This document shows positions 59,306 through 64,000 of a DNA stretch of 64,000 nucleotides, piece after piece. Source of the stretch: Mesomycoplasma neurolyticum (GTDB lineage: Bacteria > Bacillota_I > Bacilli_A > Mycoplasmatales > Metamycoplasmataceae); contig NZ_LR214951.1 in NCBI RefSeq assembly GCF_900660485.1, positions 496,001 to 560,000 on the forward strand, given 5' to 3'. Position numbers and translations under genes: made by a program. The notes beneath the pieces are model-generated. The model had not been told where the DNA came from and made no database searches. It saw only the letters and a list, made by a program, of their open reading frames with translations. Positions within the stretch are counted from its first letter, which is position 1. Every line of letters starts with the position of its first letter.

Positions 59306-59473
59306 TTAAATATCAAATATTTTTTGAATTTTTTTTGGCAATGTGTTAAATGTTTTGGGTTGGCATTCTCTCCCATAATATTTTTCTTTTTTAGATAATT
59401 CAATTATTGTTTCACAATTTTTTTCATCACAATAAGAGCATTTTTTTGTTTCTATAAAATTTATATCTTCCAT
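59306..59473 (-). CDS. Cys-rich mini-protein (possible zinc ribbon)
   Basis: 55 aa starting MEDINFIETKKCSYCDEKNC, with GGTAG upstream. Four cysteines at residues 12, 15, 20 and 37 could bind one zinc. It starts 2 bases after the TraG gene ends, a typical coupling distance. Too short for a family call; a small zinc-binding partner of the transfer machinery is possible. Positions 59168-59305 show nothing else convincing. Confidence 0.6.
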   Translation of the reverse strand: MEDINFIETKKCSYCDEKNCETIIELSKKEKYYGRECQPKTFNTLPKKIQKIFDI

Positions 59474-59475
59474 TT

Positions 59476-61626
59476 TTAACTACCTTTTAAAAATTTTATT
59501 TTCTTTTCTATGATTTTATATTCTTCGTTATCTAGCATTCCGCTTTTTAGTTTTGCTTCTAAATAAGCAAGTTGTTTTGTTTTATTGTTTACTTTATCAT
59601 TTTTTTCTTTGTCCATAAATTCCATTTCATCTAAATCTTCTACATCAAATTCTTCCTCTTGTTCAAAATTATTATTATCTTCTTTTTCTCCTTTTATTGT
59701 TCTAATTGTTTTTAAAAGCATTTCATCCAATTCATCTTTTTTTTCTTTTTCTATTATTTCTAGTAATTCTTTGTTGAGGTTTTTATCTTTAGTATCATTT
59801 TTTGCAATTTCTGTAAATAAATAAAAATAATCTTTTTCATTAAAAATTCTTATTTCTTTTTTTTCTATTTCATTTGATTTAGTGTTTCAAACATCATATG
59901 CATATGTTGAGTTAACTCTAGAAGGTTTAATTCCAGATTGAATTATTAAATGAACTTTAGGTGAAATATTTTTTAATTCTTCAATTGAAACTAATGGTTT
60001 ATTTGACAATGAATCAGTTGAACTTTTACTTTTATCATTTTTAGAATTTGAAAATGATGTTTTAACAACATTGCTTTGACCTAAAATTTCAGATGTTTTT
60101 TTTAATGTTTCATGATCAGAAGAATTTAAAAAAATAGTTAAGTTAGTATTGTTTTCAATTATTTTTTTATCATTTTTATATTTAGCTAATTGGTTTAAAT
60201 CTTGCAAAACAATTGAAAAGAAAATATTTCTACTTCTCGCAATAGTAACTTTATTGTCAAAATCTTTAATAACAGGCAAATTACCAAACTCATCACCAAA
60301 AAATAAAAGTGTTCTTTTAAGTTTTTGATTTTTTGAAGCATTAGCAATATCAATTGCTGTTTGATAAATTTGATCAATCAAAATAGAAATATAGCGATGT
60401 CTATCTTTTTTATGATCAGGAAATTTAATAAAAATAGCAAAAGGTTTACCATTATCTAAATGTGAATCTAAAATAATTTTTTCAATTTCAATATTATGTC
60501 TACAACTTCAAGATTTAATAGCTAAATCATTATTAAATTTAACAATAGCATTTACAGCGCCTGAAAGTTGACTTGTTAATGTACGATCATTATTTTCAAT
60601 TAATGGTTTAACTTCTGATAAAAAGAAATTTTTTATTTCTTGACTTTGAGAATTTTGCAAAATGTTAATTCATTTACCTTTTGAAAATTCTTTGTAAGAT
60701 AAAAACTGATTAAAAGAAGCTAAATTAAAATGTTGTTTTTTAAAATTTTTATCAATTGTTGAATAATAGAGCATAAACTTACCAATAATCTTTAGGCAAT
60801 TTTTAGAGCTATCAGATCAAAACTTGTTATCACCACTTGTATTTCAATCATCTAATGATTCAATTACATCTGCTAATAATGAAAATGCTAATGATTCACG
60901 CTCAAGCTTATTCATGTTTTGATTATGAAAAGTTTTTCATATTTTAGATAAAAAGTTAAAACCATCAGAAATTAATGGATTAGTTAAATCTAAAGTAAAT
61001 GTTTGATAATTGTTTTTATCTAAATCATTTTTAAGTTCTAAATATAATTCACCTTTGGGGTCGATTAAAACAATATTTGGTTTGACTTCAGTGTTTTTAA
61101 TATTTATGTTATATTTAGCACTTGGAATGATAAATCTCTGCGTTTTACCACTACCTGTTGTGCCAATAATTTTGGCATGTGTTTCTGTTGAAACAAAATA
61201 TTTAATTTTTGAAGCTATTCTTTTATAACTAACAACTCAACCAGGTTTTTGATTTTTAAAGTTTTTAAAATATATTTTTGAAAACTCGCTAAATGAACCT
61301 TTTTTATTTGGTTCATCTCATAAAAAACTTGCCCCACCTTCTTCAAGTTTTTCAAATTTATTTTTATTTTTCTTAAATTTAAAAAATATCAATACTAAAC
61401 ATAAAAATGTAAATGAAAAAATGAATGAAGATAATAAACTTATAGAAATTACATTTCAATTTGTAATATTTAATTTTCAATAATTTTTTAATTTTGGGAA
61501 AATATCAACAAATTTTTTTAAACTACTAATTTCAGAGAAAGGAAATAAAATATAAGTTAACAAAAAAACTGGAATTCAAAATAATATAAAAATAAAAAGA
61601 TATTTTAAATTTTTTTTACCTTTCAT
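59476..61626 (-). CDS. VirD4/TraG-type conjugative coupling ATPase
   Basis: 716 aa. Two N-terminal membrane helices (about residues 8-27 and 58-80) precede Walker A GTTGSGKT (about 155-162), VLIDPKGELY just after it, and Walker B LLFFGDEFGNLP (about 436-447). The stretch SRNIFFSIVLQDLNQL, with the Q-x-x-x-Q-L type motif, is characteristic of VirD4/TraG. The C-terminus is a Glu/Asp/Lys-rich tail. Coupling proteins bring the relaxase-DNA complex to the type IV channel. It overlaps the primase gene by 11 bases. Corresponds to CDS5 (TraG) of mycoplasma ICEs. Confidence 0.94.
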
Positions 61627-63055
61627 AAACTAATTCATCATTCTCCTTTGCTGAACTAAAATCTTTATTGTTGATTTTTAAAATTTTGCTAATAAAAGTA
61701 TGATTATTTTTTTTTGTTATTATTAATTTGATTTCATCGTTTTTCTTTACTTGTTCATAAAATGCATTAACTTGTTTTTTATTTAAAAGAAATAATTTTA
61801 AAGTTTTTTCGTTTTTATATTTTAGTATCATAAAAAGAGTTTTAGTTTCATTAGTTTTATAGTCTTTTATTTTTTGTATATATTTAAGTTTTGCACTTAT
61901 GCTAATAGATTTTTCATTAGCATAATTAATAGTTTTTTTAGACTTTAGATCATCAGTTTTATAATGATTTAAATTCAGTCAATTTAAATAATGTAATTTT
62001 TTCTGATATGCATTTTTTAAATCATTATCCATGCTAAATTCATCAGCATCTTTAAAATTTAAAAAGTCAATTACATAAATATTTTGAAAATTATTTTTAA
62101 AAAGTTTTTTAATAATTTCATAAGTAGCTTGTTTACCTGCTTCATCACTATCTAAAGCTAAAGTTATTTGTTTATTTTTTAATATTTTGATATGATGATT
62201 TGAGAGATTTATACCCATTAGTGCAACTGAGTTATAAATTTGATTTCTTTCAAAAGCTAAAACATCCATATAACCTTCAGTTAAAATAATTTCTTCATTA
62301 TTTTTTGCATTAAATCAATTGAATAATATTTTGTTTTTGCTAAATACAGAGTTTTCTTTTGAGTTAAGATATTTAGGAAAATTACTATTGTTATCTAAAG
62401 TTCTCCCTGCAAATCCAACAATTTCATTAAATTCATTTTTAATTGGAAAAATAATTCTATTAATAAAAAAAGAATTTTCATTTTCGGTTAATAAAGATGA
62501 ATTTATTAATATATCTTTAGGTATTTTTTTAACATTAATTAAAAAATTTTTAAACTTTGCATTATTTGAGTTATAACCAATATCAAATTTTTGAATAATA
62601 TTGTTATTTAATTTTCTTTTGTTTAAAAATGTTTTAAGTAAGATATTTTCATTTATTTCACTTAATAAATTTACTTTAAATAAAATAGTTGCCAATGAAT
62701 TAACGTTGATAATTTCTTTTTCATTTGTCTGAAAGTCATTTTCCGGTTTTTTAAATTGATGTTTTTTTAATGAAATTATATGAAATTTATTTGTTAGTCA
62801 TTCAATTGCTTGTTTTGTATCAATTTTTTGATATTCTTTGACTAATTCAATTGCATTTCCGCCTTTATTACAACCAAAGCATTTTCAAATGTTTTTGGAA
62901 GGGGAAATAATCAATGATGCATTTTTATCACCATGAAAAGGGCAAATGACTTTAAAGTTAGAACCTTGTTTTATTAATTTAAAAAATTCTTGTGCAACAT
63001 CAACTATGCTGAAATTAAAAATATTATTTTTGTTTTTATCTTGATTTATTTTCAT
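61616..63055 (-). CDS. DnaG-type primase (ICE copy)
   Basis: 479 aa. The CHC2 zinc finger is at the N-terminus with C38-x2-H41-x17-C59-x2-C62 (CPFHGDKNASL ... WKCFGCNKGG). A primase N-core follows (FPIKNEFNEIVGFAGRTLD), and then the Toprim domain with LTEGYMDVLAF and ALDSDEAGK. It lacks the C-terminal helicase-binding domain of chromosomal DnaG, being shorter than the usual ~600 residues. It probably primes the complementary strand after transfer. It lies between relaxase and coupling protein and overlaps the latter. Confidence 0.92.
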
Positions 63056-63074
63056 TATTTTTACCTATAACTTT

Positions 63075-64000
63075 TTAATCATTTATTAAGTCATAACCTT
63101 TATCAAAAGATTTTTTAATTTGATATATTTTGTATGGCATTCAAGTTAATTTTTTAATAATTTTTTTAAGTAATGTTTTTTCATGAAATTTACTAGATTT
63201 TAATTTTGCAATTATTTTTTCATTTAAAAAAGCAGCATTTTTTAAAATTTGATTATTAAGTTGATTATTAAATTCATTAAGTTGATTATTAATAAATTCA
63301 GTTTTTTCTTCATCAAAAATTTTATCTATTTCTAATTCTTGGAGTGTGTCAAGTTTTTGTTGAAAAATATTAACCTTTTTAAAAAATAATTCATTGTTTT
63401 TCAACAAATAATCTTTAATTGCTATAACTGATTCTTGTATTTCTTTAGGTGCTAAATTAAAAGTAGGCTTTTTATTGTTTTTGTAATATTTTTTTATTTT
63501 TTGAAGGTCATCATAAAAATTATTTTGTTCATTAAACATTACTTTAAAAATTGGTTCATGCTTAATTTCTGTTTTAATTTCAAAAACTTCTTTTTTGATA
63601 TTTCATAGAGTTTCATAATCTTTTTTGTGCAAAAGTTTCATGTCTAAATATTTTTGAAATTTTTTAATATTTTCAATTTCTAATGAGCCTTTTGATCTAA
63701 ATTTAAATTTTTTTTGTTTGTAATTTCATGTAGTAGGCATCTTCTCACTAAAAAGAATATGAAAATGTGGGTGTTTAGTATTGGTATGAATTGCAAATAA
63801 AATATCTAAATTTTTTAAATTAAATTTTTCACTTTTTAAAAAATATTCAAAATTACTTGCTAAAAAATCAGCATATTCTTGTTGTGAAACAATATTAGCA
63901 TTTTTCATTCTTTCATATTCAAAAGACAAGACAGCATCCCAAATTAATTGTTCTTTTTTTAATTTTTTATAAATATTTTTAGCTTTTTCAACAGCAATTA
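63075..64000 (-). CDS. MobL-type relaxase, C-terminal part (5' end outside window)
   Basis: The frame is open from the right edge to TAA at 63075. The histidine motif HTNTKHPHFHILFSEK (about 63743-63790) is the HUH metal-binding motif of MobA/MobL relaxases, the enzymes that nick oriT and stay bound to the strand. The upstream part with the catalytic Tyr is outside. The C-terminal 250 residues are charged coiled coil, with no second domain seen. It ends 19 bases before the primase start. The family call is firm; length cannot be given. Confidence 0.85.

Larger units (their letters stand above)
45526..64000. mobile_element. One end of a mycoplasma integrative conjugative element
   Basis: Every gene from the transposase-like gene at 45797 to the relaxase at the right edge is on the minus strand, and most overlap or abut. 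The set is relaxase, primase, TraG, SSB, pilin-like, VirB6-like, VirB4-like and transposase-like. This content and order match the conserved block of ICEs in Mycoplasma bovis and M. agalactiae. Between the EIIA promoter and the transposase-like gene lies a structured, repeat-rich 300 bases that should contain the element end. The exact end and the target-site duplication cannot be fixed here because the other end is outside the window. Confidence 0.85.

Overview
The window is AT-rich (apart from the tRNAs) and makes sense only with UGA read as tryptophan. Many long reading frames are broken by TGA alone and continue in the same frame. Together with lipobox lipoproteins, short tRNA spacers and a mycoplasma-type conjugative element, this points to a Mollicute of the Mycoplasma hominis/bovis/agalactiae kind (genetic code 4). 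Species is not determinable from the sequence alone.

Layout. (1) 1-6651, minus: most of a very large FtsX-type ABC transporter permease, cut by the window edge. (2) 6860-13221: an azoreductase, then a zone of tandem duplication and decay. It holds a wrecked second copy of dnaJ, a wrecked azoreductase tail, the intact dnaJ behind a CIRCE heat-shock operator, and three paralogues of an unrecognised protein family that all carry frameshifts. (3) 13431-17009, minus: a housekeeping operon truB-HAD phosphatase-ribF-apt, preceded by a tRNA cluster Asn-Glu-Val-Thr-(broken tRNA)-Leu. (4) 17170-44736, minus: a small lipoprotein with an internal duplication, then two related giant repeat proteins, probably surface-exposed, with a four-helix membrane protein between them. 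The downstream one is intact (2257 aa). The upstream one would be 6443 aa but has an in-frame TAA after residue 3369. (5) 44976-45398: a PTS EIIA protein. (6) About 45.5 kb to the right edge, minus: one end of a mycoplasma integrative conjugative element. In transcription order it carries a relaxase, a primase, a VirD4/TraG coupling protein, a Cys-rich mini-protein, SSB, two accessory proteins, two small membrane proteins (one pilin-like), a VirB6-like membrane protein, a VirB4/TraE ATPase, two further element proteins and a transposase-like protein at the end. The terminal 300 bases hold a GC-rich structured block and several copies of a palindromic repeat.

How the genes work together. The element encodes DNA processing (relaxase, primase, SSB), coupling (TraG) and a reduced type IV channel (VirB4-like, VirB6-like, pilin-like and lipoprotein parts). 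The giant repeat proteins and the membrane protein between them lie in one closely spaced minus-strand run and probably form a surface-protein locus. The truB-apt genes overlap or nearly abut, end in one terminator and form an operon. All gene limits were worked out by hand, reading through TGA. The two giant proteins, the azoR and dnaJ ends and the element genes were followed codon by codon for TAA/TAG.
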